Shown here in pieces: positions 24,116 to 32,259 of a DNA stretch of 64,000 nt. The stretch spans positions 57,919-121,918 of the forward strand of contig JAYFQP010000009.1 in the NCBI GenBank assembly GCA_034926865.1. The letters are read 5' to 3'. A model generated the notes under the pieces. That model did no database searches, was not told the origin of the DNA, and saw only the letters and a program-made list of their open reading frames with translations. Made by a program: the position numbers and the translations under genes. This DNA comes from RGIG1902 sp034926865 (GTDB taxonomy: Bacteria; Bacillota; Clostridia; Oscillospirales; Butyricicoccaceae). Within the stretch, counting starts at the first letter, position 1, and each line of letters opens with the position of its first letter.

Positions 24116-24213
24116 GATATATCACTAATTATCATAATAGATTAAAAATAAACATATTAGTGATATTTCACTAAGCTAAAAAATATGATATACTTTGGGT
24201 GATATATCACTAA
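24116..24213. promoter_or_regulatory. Three palindromic operators between the XRE and SLOG genes
   Basis: A perfect-arm site TTAGTGA-TATT-TCACTAA lies at 24157-24174. A second, GTGATATATCAC flanked by TAA, lies at 24199-24213 just before the SLOG ribosome site. A third, GATATATCACTAA, lies at 24116-24128 just upstream of the XRE ribosome site. The near-identical arms and positions fit autorepression by the XRE protein and repression of the SLOG gene. Confidence 0.75.
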
Positions 24214-24226
24214 AGGAGGGAAAGAT

Positions 24227-24696
24227 ATGAATATTAACGCTTGTTTTTTATGGGGAGCGAAAAACTGCCGGTGAACAAAATACAGAGCATTGTTATAAGT
24301 CTTGATCGTGAGATAGAAAGACTTATTTCTCAGGGTGTGACTGATTTTATCTCAGGCGGAGCACCGGGCTTTGAACAAATGCCGGCCGCCATGATAATAG
24401 CAAAGAAGGAGATGGGCAGAAGAGTTCGGCTTATATTCGCCTTGCCCTGCGAGCATCGTGAAAGGTCATGGAGCAGAGAGCAAAAGAGCTTATACCACAG
24501 CATTTTGGGAGAAGCGGATGAAATAATTTATGTTTCCAAGAGGTATGACCCCTTTTGTATTAGAAGGCAGGAGAGCTATATTGCTGAGCGCTGCTCATAC
24601 TGCATCTGCATCATAACAGACACCGAGGCACATAGAGCTATTCGTTTCGCATCGGAAAAAGGAATAAAAATGATAAATATTGATGAAGTGAGCTAA
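24227..24696 (+). pseudogene. SLOG-superfamily (YpsA/DUF1273-like) protein with N-terminal frameshift
   Basis: The ATG at 24227 has a perfect AAAGGAGGG site but its frame (M-N-I-N-A-C-F-L-W) closes at a TGA after 15 codons. The main frame runs from a TTG at 24241 to 24696 (about 151 residues). One extra T in the T6 run at 24244-24249 would join them as M-N-I-N-A-C-F-F-M-G-S-E-K-L-P, resembling the F-T-G-H-R-x-x-K-L start of DUF1273 proteins. The main frame has the SLOG signature I-S-G-G-A-P-G-F-E-Q (about 37-47) and later I-T-D-T-E-A-H-R-A. SLOG proteins bind nucleotide ligands and occur in defence and stress systems. It could be an assembly error, phase variation, or a TTG-started functional gene. 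Confidence 0.7.
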
Positions 24697-24817
24697 CGGT
24701 AATACTTTTAGCAAGGGTGTTTCAACTGATTATCCATCAGAAAGGGCGAAAATAGCTGTTGCTTTTAAATTGGGGGTAGGGTAAAATGTATAGAGCATTA
24801 TATATTAGGAGAGAAAA

Positions 24818-26422
24818 ATGTTAACTGTTTCTGATGTAAGTATATCTTTTCCGGGCCAGACACTTTTTAAAAATGTAGACCTCAAATTTACCGACGGCAA
24901 CTGCTATGGTATAATCGGAGCCAATGGCGCCGGCAAATCCACTTTTCTGAGGGTGCTTTCCGGCCAGCTTGAGCCGAGTACCGGCACTGTATCGATGTCA
25001 CCCAATACAAGGATGTCGGTTCTTAAACAGGACCACTTTGCCTTTGATGAATATACCGTTTTAGATACTGTAATCATGGGCAACAAACGCCTTTACGATA
25101 CAGGCAAAGAGAAAGACGCCATATATGCAAAGCCCGATTTTTCGGATGAGGACGGCATGAGGGTTGCCGAGCTTGAAACCCTTTACGCCGAGCTTGGCGG
25201 ATGGGAGGCCGAGAGCAATGTTTCAAGGCTGATACAGGGCCTCGGGCTTGATGAGTCGATTCTTTATTCGTGCATGGCCGATGTCAATGACAGCGATAAG
25301 GTCAAGGTTCTGCTTGCGCAGGCCCTTTTCGGCAACCCCGAAATAGTGCTTTTGGACGAGCCGACAAACGAGCTTGATATCAGCGCTGTCAGATGGCTTG
25401 AAGACTTCCTTTTTGATTATCCGGGCACGGTTTTGGTCGTATCCCATGACCGCCACTTTCTCAACAATGTCTGCACCCATATTGTCGATATAGATTACGG
25501 CAAGATAAAGATGTATGTCGGCAACTATGAGTTCTGGTATGAATCAAGCCAGCTTATCCAGCGGCTGATGAAGGCACAGAACAAGCGCGCAGAAGAAAAA
25601 ATAGCAGAGCTTCAGGCCTTTATTGCAAGGTTTTCTGCCAATAAATCCAAGTCCCGGCAGGCGACATCAAGAAAGAAGCTGCTTGATAAGATCGATGTAG
25701 AGGAGATGCCCGCTTCCTCAAGAAGATATCCGTTTGTCGGCTTTACCCCCTTAAGGGAGCCGGGTAAGGAGATCCTTGAGCTTGATGGTATAACAAAAAA
25801 GGCCGACGACGGCAGCCTCTTGCTCAATAATATAACCTTCAGGCTGGACAGGACCGATAAGGTGGCTATACTCGGTGAAAACCCTCTTGCCATTACAGAG
25901 CTTTTCAAAATAATAATGAATGAGAGCCAGCCCGACAGCGGAACATGTAAGTGGGGCGGGACGATAAGCGTATCATATTTTCCCAAGGACAACGGCGAGT
26001 TTTTCGATACCTGTGACCTCACCCTTATAGAGTGGATACGCCAGTATACTCCTACCGAAGATACCGAGACGTTTCTTCGCGGCTTCCTTGGACGGATGCT
26101 TTTCTCAGGTGATGAGGTCTATAAGCCAGCCAAGGTTCTTTCCGGCGGTGAACGTGTAAGGTGTATGCTTTCAAGGATGATGCTTTTCGGCAGCAATGCC
26201 CTTGTGCTTGATCAGCCCACAAACCATCTTGACCTTGAAAGCATAACTGCTGTCAACGACGGGCTGAGAGACTTCAAGGGTGTAGTTATCTTCACTTCTC
26301 ATGACCATGAGTTCATCCAGACCATAGCCAACAGGATAATAGAAATAACCCCAGATGGTGTAATTGACCGCCGAGGCACATATGACGAATATCTTGAAAT
26401 GAAGTTGGGGCGCCAGATTTAA
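24818..26422 (+). CDS. ABC-F ATPase (YkpA/YbiT type) with a degenerate second nucleotide site
   Basis: A 534-residue ABC-F protein with two ATPase domains and a linker, lacking membrane segments; members act on the ribosome's E site. The first domain has an intact Walker A (G-A-N-G-A-G-K-S-T, about 34-42) and Walker B L-L-D-E-P-T-N-E-L-D, but its signature is V-N-D-S-D-K-V instead of L-S-G-G. In the second domain Walker A reads G353-E-N-P-L-A-I359-T-E-L-F, so the lysine is isoleucine, while the signature L-S-G-G-E-R-V and D-Q-P-T-N-H-L-D are kept. Firmicute YkpA-like proteins already have an unusual G-K-N-E-L-A-K-T-T here, so this one has gone further. The linker is basic (about 240-300). An AGGAGAG site precedes the ATG. 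Confidence 0.88.
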   Translation: MLTVSDVSISFPGQTLFKNVDLKFTDGNCYGIIGANGAGKSTFLRVLSGQLEPSTGTVSMSPNTRMSVLKQDHFAFDEYTVLDTVIMGNKRLYDTGKEKDAIYAKPDFSDEDGMRVAELETLYAELGGWEAESNVSRLIQGLGLDESILYSCMADVNDSDKVKVLLAQALFGNPEIVLLDEPTNELDISAVRWLEDFLFDYPGTVLVVSHDRHFLNNVCTHIVDIDYGKIKMYVGNYEFWYESSQLIQRLMKAQNKRAEEKIAELQAFIARFSANKSKSRQATSRKKLLDKIDVEEMPASSRRYPFVGFTPLREPGKEILELDGITKKADDGSLLLNNITFRLDRTDKVAILGENPLAITELFKIIMNESQPDSGTCKWGGTISVSYFPKDNGEFFDTCDLTLIEWIRQYTPTEDTETFLRGFLGRMLFSGDEVYKPAKVLSGGERVRCMLSRMMLFGSNALVLDQPTNHLDLESITAVNDGLRDFKGVVIFTSHDHEFIQTIANRIIEITPDGVIDRRGTYDEYLEMKLGRQI

Positions 26423-26480
26423 GCTGGGCAGTTGTTGGGTTATTGAACCATAAAAGTGTTTTTTTAGGCATTATGCGTTT

Positions 26481-26512
26481 AAGGGCATGCAAAATATTGC
26501 ATGCCCTTTTTT
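26481..26512 (+). terminator. Intrinsic terminator of the ABC-F gene
   Basis: AAGGGCATGCAA pairs with TTGCATGCCCTT around AATA, followed by a T-tract. Confidence 0.92.
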
Positions 26513-26768
26513 GTTTTCTTTTTATTTGGGGGCCAGACAGGGGGCCGCAGCAGCAAAAACCATATTTATGAGGGCGTACAGCATTAGCTTATAGGCTTGG
26601 ATAAACAGCTTTAATATACAGATGGGCGGCATTTATATCGGTTTTTGTAGGCAAAATGATCGGATGAGTAAAATCTTGTGGCTGCATCACACAATTTATG
26701 ATTTCCCATATGATAAGACAGGAAGCCTTTTGAGGCCCCCGAACTTTAAGGAAGGAGCCGTCGATGTA

Positions 26769-27527
26769 ATGATTGTGAAAGTGCAAGACGTCGGCCTGAC
26801 TTATCAGGCACCTGATGGTGAAGTTGAGGCGCTCAGCAATGTGTCTTTCGGCATCGAGGAAGGCGAGTTTGTCAGCCTTGTGGGACCATCGGGATGCGGG
26901 AAGTCCACTCTGCTTTCTATCATAGCCGGCCTTGAGGCTCCGACAGAGGGAGAAGTATATATTGATGGGGAAAAAGTTACAGAGCCTTCCTCAAAAATAG
27001 GCTATATGCCCCAAAAAGATCAGCTTTTTTCATGGAGAACGATTTGGGGAAACGTCACCCTCGGGCTGGAGCTCCGGCGGGAAAACGCAAAAGAACGTTC
27101 GGCCCATGCAAGGGAACTGCTTGTGCGCTATGGGCTGGCCGATTTCATAAATAAAACACCCTCACAGCTTTCGGGAGGAATGCGCCAGCGCACTGCGCTG
27201 ATACGCACGCTGGTCACTGATCCTAAAATCTTGCTGCTTGACGAGCCTTTTTCGGCCCTTGACTACCAGACACGTCTGGCTGTCTCGGCAGATATTTATG
27301 GGATTATCAGATCCGAAAACAAAACTGCTTTGCTTGTAACCCATGATATTTCAGAAAGCGTCAGCCTTTCTGACAGAATAATAGTACTTTCCCGCAGGCC
27401 GGGGAATATCAAGGCCATTCATAAGATAGAAACTCTTCAGGGCCTTTCTCCTATGGAACGCAGAAATCACGGCGATTTCCGCGCCTATTTTAATGAAATT
27501 TGGAAGGAGCTTGATATAAATGCCTGA
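26769..27527 (+). CDS. ABC transporter ATPase, SsuB/TauB/ThiZ-like
   Basis: A 252-residue ATPase of an importer. The ATG at 26769 (GGAAGGAG 12 bases before) is preferred over an upstream in-frame start that adds about 49 unrelated residues. Walker A is G-P-S-G-C-G-K-S-T (about 39-47), the Q-loop is M-P-Q-K-D-Q-L-F-S-W, the signature L-S-G-G-M-R-Q-R, Walker B L-L-L-D-E-P-F-S-A-L-D, and the switch His is in T-H-D-I-S-E. The Q-K-D-x-L-x-x-W pattern is typical of the nitrate/sulfonate/taurine group. It is the first of three overlapping genes for a complete importer. 26513-26768 shows no gene or known riboswitch. Confidence 0.92.
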   Translation: MIVKVQDVGLTYQAPDGEVEALSNVSFGIEEGEFVSLVGPSGCGKSTLLSIIAGLEAPTEGEVYIDGEKVTEPSSKIGYMPQKDQLFSWRTIWGNVTLGLELRRENAKERSAHARELLVRYGLADFINKTPSQLSGGMRQRTALIRTLVTDPKILLLDEPFSALDYQTRLAVSADIYGIIRSENKTALLVTHDISESVSLSDRIIVLSRRPGNIKAIHKIETLQGLSPMERRNHGDFRAYFNEIWKELDINA

Positions 27528-28332
27528 AGGTATTTCCGAGCGCCGAAAAGAGTATTTGGACAAAAAAACGCGTCAGCATACGGCTATAGTCTGTTTCAGG
27601 ATAGGGCTTCTCATATTTTTGTTCATAGGCTGGGAAATAGCTGCCAGAACAGGCGCGATAGATCCGTTTATTTTCAGCAGCCCATCAAGGATGGCTGGAA
27701 CACTTGTCAATCTCTTCAATTCCGGAGACCTTTTTGTTCATGTGGGAACTTCGGTTATGGAAACCGTCGTAGGTTTTATTCTGGGAACACTTATCGGCAC
27801 AGTGATTGCCGTTTTTCTCTGGTGGAGCAGCTTTCTTTCAAAGGTGCTTGATCCATATCTTGTCGTGCTTAATTCCCTGCCTAAAACGGCCCTTGGCCCT
27901 ATATTTATCGTGTGGATTGGGGCGGGGCCATCGTCTATTATAGCAATGACTCTGGCAATATCTCTTATTGTCACCATACTTGACATGCACAACGGTTTTC
28001 TTGATACAGACCCCGAAAAGATACGCCTTATGCGTACTCTGGGGGCCAACCGTTTTCAGATACTTTTCAAACTTGTGCTGCCTTCTAACTTTTCTACGAT
28101 GATAAATGCACTTAAGGTTAACGTGGGTCTTTCGTGGGTAGGCGTCATCATGGGAGAGTTTCTCGTTTCGAAAGCGGGACTCGGATATCTTATAGTTTAC
28201 GGCTCGCAGGTTTTTAAAATGGATCTTGTGATGACAACAGTGCTTATTCTGGCGGCAGCGGCGGCTTTGATGTACCAATGTATATTGTGGCTGGAAAAAG
28301 CGCTGAAAAAATATATGGGAGTGACAGTATGA
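27520..28332 (+). CDS. ABC transporter permease, SsuC/TauC-like
   Basis: A 270-residue permease with about six membrane helices starting near residue 22. It carries the BPD_transp_1 coupling-loop motif with E-x-x-R-L-M-R-T-L-G-A-N-R-F-Q-I-L-F-K-L-V-L-P (about 166-190). Its start overlaps the ATPase stop by eight bases, behind a GGAAGGAG site, so subunits are co-translated. The substrate is unknown: the group imports alkanesulfonates, taurine, nitrate, riboflavin or pyrimidine precursors. Confidence 0.92.
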   Translation: MPEGISERRKEYLDKKTRQHTAIVCFRIGLLIFLFIGWEIAARTGAIDPFIFSSPSRMAGTLVNLFNSGDLFVHVGTSVMETVVGFILGTLIGTVIAVFLWWSSFLSKVLDPYLVVLNSLPKTALGPIFIVWIGAGPSSIIAMTLAISLIVTILDMHNGFLDTDPEKIRLMRTLGANRFQILFKLVLPSNFSTMINALKVNVGLSWVGVIMGEFLVSKAGLGYLIVYGSQVFKMDLVMTTVLILAAAAALMYQCILWLEKALKKYMGVTV

Positions 28333-29321
28333 AAAAAATTATCGCAGTAATGTTAAGCGTTATCGTTTTTGCCGGAGCCCTTTCGGCCTGCTCAAATAAA
28401 AACGAGCTGACTACGATCAGGCTTAACGAGGTTACGCACTCGGTCTTTTATGCGCCGTTGTATGCCGCTTTAAACCTCGGCTTTTTCGGCGATGAAGGTC
28501 TCGAGGTAGAGCTGACAAACGGAGGCGGGGCCGATAAGGTCATGACGGCGGTTCTGGCAAACCAGGCCGACATCGGTCTTGCAGGCCCGGAGGCATGCAT
28601 TTATGTGCTGAACGAGGGGAGGGAGGACTATCCTATCGTATTCGCACAGCTTACAAAGAGAGACGGGTCTTTCCTTGTGGGCAGAACAGATGAAGATTTT
28701 AAATGGAGCAATCTCATGGGCAAGACGATCATCGGCGGACGCAAGGGCGGAGTTCCCGAAATGACACTTGAATACGTAATGCGTCAGAATGGAGTAGTTC
28801 CACAGGATGATGCCATCGTAGACACCTCGGTTCAGTTTAATATGATGGCCGGAGCGTTTACAGGGGGAAACGGGGATTACGTGACTCTGTTTGAGCCAAC
28901 GGCCACAGAGGTGGAAGCTGCGGGCAAGGGATATATCCTGACATCCATAGGCCTTGAAAGCGGAGAAATACCCTATACTGCGTTCTTTGCTTCCAAGAGC
29001 TATATATCAAAGAACGAAAAGGTTATCCAGAGCTTTACCAACGCAATAGCGAAGGGTCAAAAATGGGTTATGGGAAACAGCGCCGATGAAATCGCAAAGG
29101 CAATAGCCGACCAGTTCCCCGATACCGACGTCAAGGTTCTTGCAAAGGTTGCGCAGAGATATAAGGATATTGATGCATGGAACGATACGCCGGTCATGAA
29201 ACAGGAGGCTCTCGAACGTCTTGAAACCGTTATGGAGACAGCCGGAGAGCTTGACAAATGGGTAGACTTTGACGTATTGGTCGACAACAGCTTTGCTGAA
29301 CAGTCTTCTTCCAACAAATAA
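28329..29321 (+). CDS. ABC transporter substrate-binding lipoprotein (NMT1/SsuA-like)
   Basis: A 330-residue lipoprotein. The ATG at 28329 overlaps the permease stop (ATGA) and has GGGAGTG just upstream; a longer in-frame start lies inside the permease and is rejected. The signal sequence ends in lipobox L-S-A-C21. The mature protein is an NMT1/THI5-type binding domain with F-Y-A-P-L-Y-A-A-L-N-L-G-F-F and D-I-G-L-A-G-P-E, then K-T-I-I-G-G-R-K-G-G-V-P-E-M. This family binds thiamine precursors, sulfonates or nitrate. No thiamine or sulfur gene is adjacent, so the ligand is open. Confidence 0.9.
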   Translation: MKKIIAVMLSVIVFAGALSACSNKNELTTIRLNEVTHSVFYAPLYAALNLGFFGDEGLEVELTNGGGADKVMTAVLANQADIGLAGPEACIYVLNEGREDYPIVFAQLTKRDGSFLVGRTDEDFKWSNLMGKTIIGGRKGGVPEMTLEYVMRQNGVVPQDDAIVDTSVQFNMMAGAFTGGNGDYVTLFEPTATEVEAAGKGYILTSIGLESGEIPYTAFFASKSYISKNEKVIQSFTNAIAKGQKWVMGNSADEIAKAIADQFPDTDVKVLAKVAQRYKDIDAWNDTPVMKQEALERLETVMETAGELDKWVDFDVLVDNSFAEQSSSNK

Positions 29322-29335
29322 TATCTTTAAATGAC

Positions 29336-29374
29336 AAAGAAAGCGGCACGCTTTTAAATGTGCCGCTTTCTTTT
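29336..29374 (+). terminator. Intrinsic terminator of the ABC importer operon
   Basis: AAAGAAAGCGGCAC pairs with GTGCCGCTTTCTTT around a ten-base loop, followed by a short T-tract. Confidence 0.9.
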
Positions 29375-29457
29375 GTTCTTTGCCGGTATCACTCTTAAGC
29401 ATAATATTTCTTCGAGTTTCATAACCATTTAGCAAAGCATGTTTAGGAGGAATGGGT

Positions 29458-29712
29458 ATGAAAGGCAACCCCGAGGAAAGGGCCGTTATGCTGGCTTTAT
29501 ATATCACGGAGAACAATGCCACAGTAAGAAGCGCCGCAGGCGCCTTTGGGATATCGAAATCGACGGTTCACAAAGACGTCACAGAGCGCTTATATGCGCT
29601 TAACCGAACGCTTTTTGAAGAAACTCAGAAGGTGCTTCAACAGAATAAGGATGAGAGGCATATAAGGGGAGGAGAGGCCACGAGAAGAAAATACCTGGAC
29701 CTTAAGGGCTGA
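29458..29712 (+). CDS. spoIIID: Sporulation transcriptional regulator SpoIIID
   Basis: An 84-residue protein. The ATG at 29458 is seven bases after AGGAGG; an in-frame ATG at 29452 is too close to that site. The helix-turn-helix reads T-V-R-S-A-A-G-A-F-G-I-S-K-S-T-V-H-K-D-V (about 24-44), followed by a basic C-terminal extension R-R-K-Y-L, as in SpoIIID, the mother-cell regulator acting with sigma-E. Its presence implies an endospore-forming lineage. Monocistronic. Confidence 0.93.
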   Translation: MKGNPEERAVMLALYITENNATVRSAAGAFGISKSTVHKDVTERLYALNRTLFEETQKVLQQNKDERHIRGGEATRRKYLDLKG

Positions 29713-29819
29713 TCGGTTGACAATTTCTTAGATACATAGTAAGCTATGCCATATCAGGAAAAGCACGGGGGGCGTTAAGTTTGCCCGCTTTTTGAAACCA
29801 CGAACGGAAAGGGCTTACT

Positions 29820-30647
29820 ATGTACCCACTTTATCAATGGCTGGCATTTTTCTATATTTACAGTATTTTCGGCTGGATCTGGGAGACCTCATATGTATCT
29901 GTCTGCAAAAGGCATTTTGTAAACAGGGGATTTCTTCATGGGCCTGTCATACCTATATACGGCAGCGGGGCAATAGTTATGCTTTTTCTTGCGCTGCCCG
30001 TTAAGGATAACCTTGTGCTTTCATATTTTGTCGGGCTTATCGGCGCAACGCTGCTGGAGCTTTTTACTGGCTGGGCTATGGAGGCTTTATTCAAGGTGAA
30101 ATATTGGGATTACAGCGACAGCCGTTTTCAGTTTCACGGGTATATATGCCTTAGTTCATCACTCTTTTGGGGATTTCTTACCGTTGCCCTCGTGAGGTGG
30201 GTACATGCTCCTATCGAGAGGCTCGTTCTCTCGGCATCTCAGAAGCCGCTTATAGCGGCGGTTGGGTTTTTTACCGCTTTTTTCGCATTTGATTTTGTGG
30301 AAAGCGCAAAAGAGGCGCTGGATATGCGAAAGGTCATTGTTGCGCTTGAAAGTCTGCGTGAGGATATTGACAGGGCACAGGATGAACTCAGCCTTAAGGT
30401 AGAGCTTGGCAGGGAGGAGCTTTCCGGGCGCATCGAGGATGGCAGGCAGCAGCTTGCGGAGCTTAAAGAGCAGAATATGCGCCAGATCGAGCAAAGAATT
30501 TCAAAGCTTAAAGATCAGTGGACGGAGCGGCTTGAGGAGTTCAGCGTATTTAATCGCAGGATCAGAAGACGCCATCCGAGCGCTACAGCAAAGCATTGGG
30601 AAGAGTTTTTGTCTGAGGCCAAAAGACGCCTTGACACAAAAAAATAA
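29820..30647 (+). CDS. CmpB-type (putative ABC-transporter type IV) membrane protein with coiled-coil tail
   Basis: A 275-residue protein. The N-terminal half has four or five membrane helices and the family hallmarks F-G-W-I-W-E (about 18-23), N-R-G-F-L-H-G-P-V-I-P-I-Y-G-S-G-A and L-E-L-F-T-G-W-A-M-E with W-D-Y-S, which place it in the PF06541 family, common in clostridia and of unknown function. The C-terminal 100 residues (about 175-275) are charged heptad-rich coiled coil, not present in all members. No strong ribosome site is seen before the ATG (AAAGGG, 10 bases upstream). It follows spoIIID but has no clear link with it. Confidence 0.82.
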   Translation: MYPLYQWLAFFYIYSIFGWIWETSYVSVCKRHFVNRGFLHGPVIPIYGSGAIVMLFLALPVKDNLVLSYFVGLIGATLLELFTGWAMEALFKVKYWDYSDSRFQFHGYICLSSSLFWGFLTVALVRWVHAPIERLVLSASQKPLIAAVGFFTAFFAFDFVESAKEALDMRKVIVALESLREDIDRAQDELSLKVELGREELSGRIEDGRQQLAELKEQNMRQIEQRISKLKDQWTERLEEFSVFNRRIRRRHPSATAKHWEEFLSEAKRRLDTKK

Positions 30648-30699
30648 GACGGAGGCCGTTTGCCTGTCTCCAAGCTTTGTGATATAGTATTAATATCGT

Positions 30700-30755
30700 G
30701 GCATGCAGCGGCGGATCATCCGTTATGCGGTTTTTGACGCGCTGCATGCCTTTTT
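30700..30755 (+). terminator. Intrinsic terminator after the CmpB-type gene
   Basis: GGCATGCAGCG pairs with CGCTGCATGCC over an inner small hairpin (CGGATCATCCG), followed by TTTTT. Confidence 0.7.
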
Positions 30756-30795
30756 GGTTTTTCAGTATTGTGTGCTATATCGCCGCGGAGGGAAA

Positions 30796-31194
30796 ATGAC
30801 AAAAAAGAAAAAATACGCTGTTTTGGCAATGGCGCTGCTCTTGTGTTATGTTGCCGTATGGTTTGCTCTTCCATATAGAAGGTACAGATCCTATACTCAA
30901 AAAAGCAATCCCGATTATCAGACGGAGGTGTATTTTCCAAATTTTTTTTCCTTTAAAGGGAAAATAGTCATGGTGGAGAGCGATTATGCCAGCCTTGTTA
31001 TTGAACCAGGAGTGTTTTCTGGAAGCCGGCTATTTATATCGCTTAAGGGAGTTACAAAAGAATACCTTATAGAAACAGATAGTGAGCTTATACCGCTTGC
31101 GCCTGTCAATGAAGAGACGGAGATACTTCTTGACCAAAGCCGTGAAAGGCTTTTGGACATGCTTAAGTGGGCCGAAAGCGCCTTCGGCATATAG
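30796..31194 (+). CDS. Small membrane-anchored protein of unknown function
   Basis: A 132-residue protein. The ATG at 30796 follows GGAGGGAAA and is preferred over an upstream in-frame ATG, whose extra residues lie in the terminator. A basic start (K-K-K-K) and one hydrophobic helix (about 7-26) would anchor it with the remainder outside. The outer part is beta-rich (P-N-F-F-S-F-K-G-K-I-V-M-V), ending in a helix with W-A-E. I do not recognise the family. Confidence 0.65.
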   Translation: MTKKKKYAVLAMALLLCYVAVWFALPYRRYRSYTQKSNPDYQTEVYFPNFFSFKGKIVMVESDYASLVIEPGVFSGSRLFISLKGVTKEYLIETDSELIPLAPVNEETEILLDQSRERLLDMLKWAESAFGI

Positions 31195-31236
31195 ACCGTA
31201 AGGAGTTTACTGAAGATGACTTTTAGGAGATAGAGT

Positions 31237-31779
31237 ATGAAATGGTTAATAGCTTCTGACATTCATGGGTCTGCTTATTATTGTGAAGAATTATTAAAAG
31301 CCTTTGAACGAGAAAAGGCAGATAAAATGCTGCTTTTGGGCGATATACTTTATCACGGCCCGAGAAATGATCTTCCAAGAGATTACTCTCCCAAAAAGGT
31401 GATAGCAATGCTCAATGCTGTCAAGGAATTTATATTATGTGTGCGGGGCAACTGTGACGGAGAGGTTGATCAGATGGTGCTCCAATTCCCCATACTTGCG
31501 GAATACTCTGTAATATGTAGCGACGGCATCTTTATTTTTGCCACACACGGCCATAAGCTCGGGGAGGATAATCCTCCTCCAATGACTCAAGGCTCGGTGC
31601 TTTTGTGCGGGCATACCCATATCCCGGCCTGCAACCGGCACGAGGGATATATATACATGAATCCAGGTTCGGTTTCCATACCCAAAAACGGCAGCCAACA
31701 CGGGTATATGATCTTTGAAGGGCGTCGCTTTGTCTGGAAAGACCTTGACGGAACAGAGCTTTCCGAGGTGGTTTTATGA
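31237..31779 (+). CDS. yfcE: YfcE/MJ0936-family metallophosphodiesterase
   Basis: A 180-residue calcineurin-like phosphoesterase. Metal-binding motifs are in order: D-I-H-G (8-11), G-D-I-L-Y-H-G-P (35-42), G-N-C-D (about 70), G-H-K (about 106), and G-H-T-H (about 126-129). Family members hydrolyse small phosphodiesters in vitro with Mn2+; the natural substrate is unknown. Its stop overlaps the start of the acetyltransferase (ATGA), starting a three-gene operon. Confidence 0.92.
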   Translation: MKWLIASDIHGSAYYCEELLKAFEREKADKMLLLGDILYHGPRNDLPRDYSPKKVIAMLNAVKEFILCVRGNCDGEVDQMVLQFPILAEYSVICSDGIFIFATHGHKLGEDNPPPMTQGSVLLCGHTHIPACNRHEGYIYMNPGSVSIPKNGSQHGYMIFEGRRFVWKDLDGTELSEVVL

Positions 31780-32246
31780 GCCTTTTAGTAAGACGTGCGG
31801 CTGCCCAGGATTGTGATGATTTTTGCCGCATAATGCAGCAGGTGCATGATCTGCATGTTGTTGAGCGTCCCGATTTCTACAGAAACGGCAGAGCCATGGC
31901 AGCGGAGGAATTTGAGGCCATGCTGGGGGACCCGTCCAAGCTGGCGCTTGTTGCTGTTTTTGACGATTGTGTTGCCGGGATATGCGAGGCACAGTTCAGA
32001 GAGGCATCGAAGAATCCTATCGTTGTGCCGCGCAGAACTGTTTGGGTAGACGCTCTAGCTGTCGATGAAAAATGCAGAGGGAAGGGAATTGGCACAGCGC
32101 TTTATAATGCCGTTATGAGTGAGGCGCGAAGCTTTGGCACAAAGGCAGTTACCCTAAATGTGTGGACGTTCAACCGCAGCGCCTGTAATTTCTATAAAAA
32201 GTTGGGATTTGAGGAACAGAGGATAGTAATGGAAAAGAAAGTATAA
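31776..32246 (+). CDS. GNAT-family N-acetyltransferase
   Basis: A 156-residue acetyl-CoA-dependent transferase. Motif A is V-D-A-L-A-V-D-E-K-C-R-G-K-G-I-G-T-A-L-Y (about 89-108), with the R-G-K-G-I-G pyrophosphate-binding loop. The conserved N-x-x-A-x-x-F-Y-K-K-L-G-F follows. The substrate is not evident. It overlaps yfcE by four bases. Confidence 0.9.
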   Translation: MSLLVRRAAAQDCDDFCRIMQQVHDLHVVERPDFYRNGRAMAAEEFEAMLGDPSKLALVAVFDDCVAGICEAQFREASKNPIVVPRRTVWVDALAVDEKCRGKGIGTALYNAVMSEARSFGTKAVTLNVWTFNRSACNFYKKLGFEEQRIVMEKKV

Positions 32247-32259
32247 GGGAGGTTTTTTT

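Noticed and set aside
26513..26768. Possible riboswitch (TPP, FMN or SAM) before the ABC importer
   Set aside because: None of the conserved core motifs of these classes is present.
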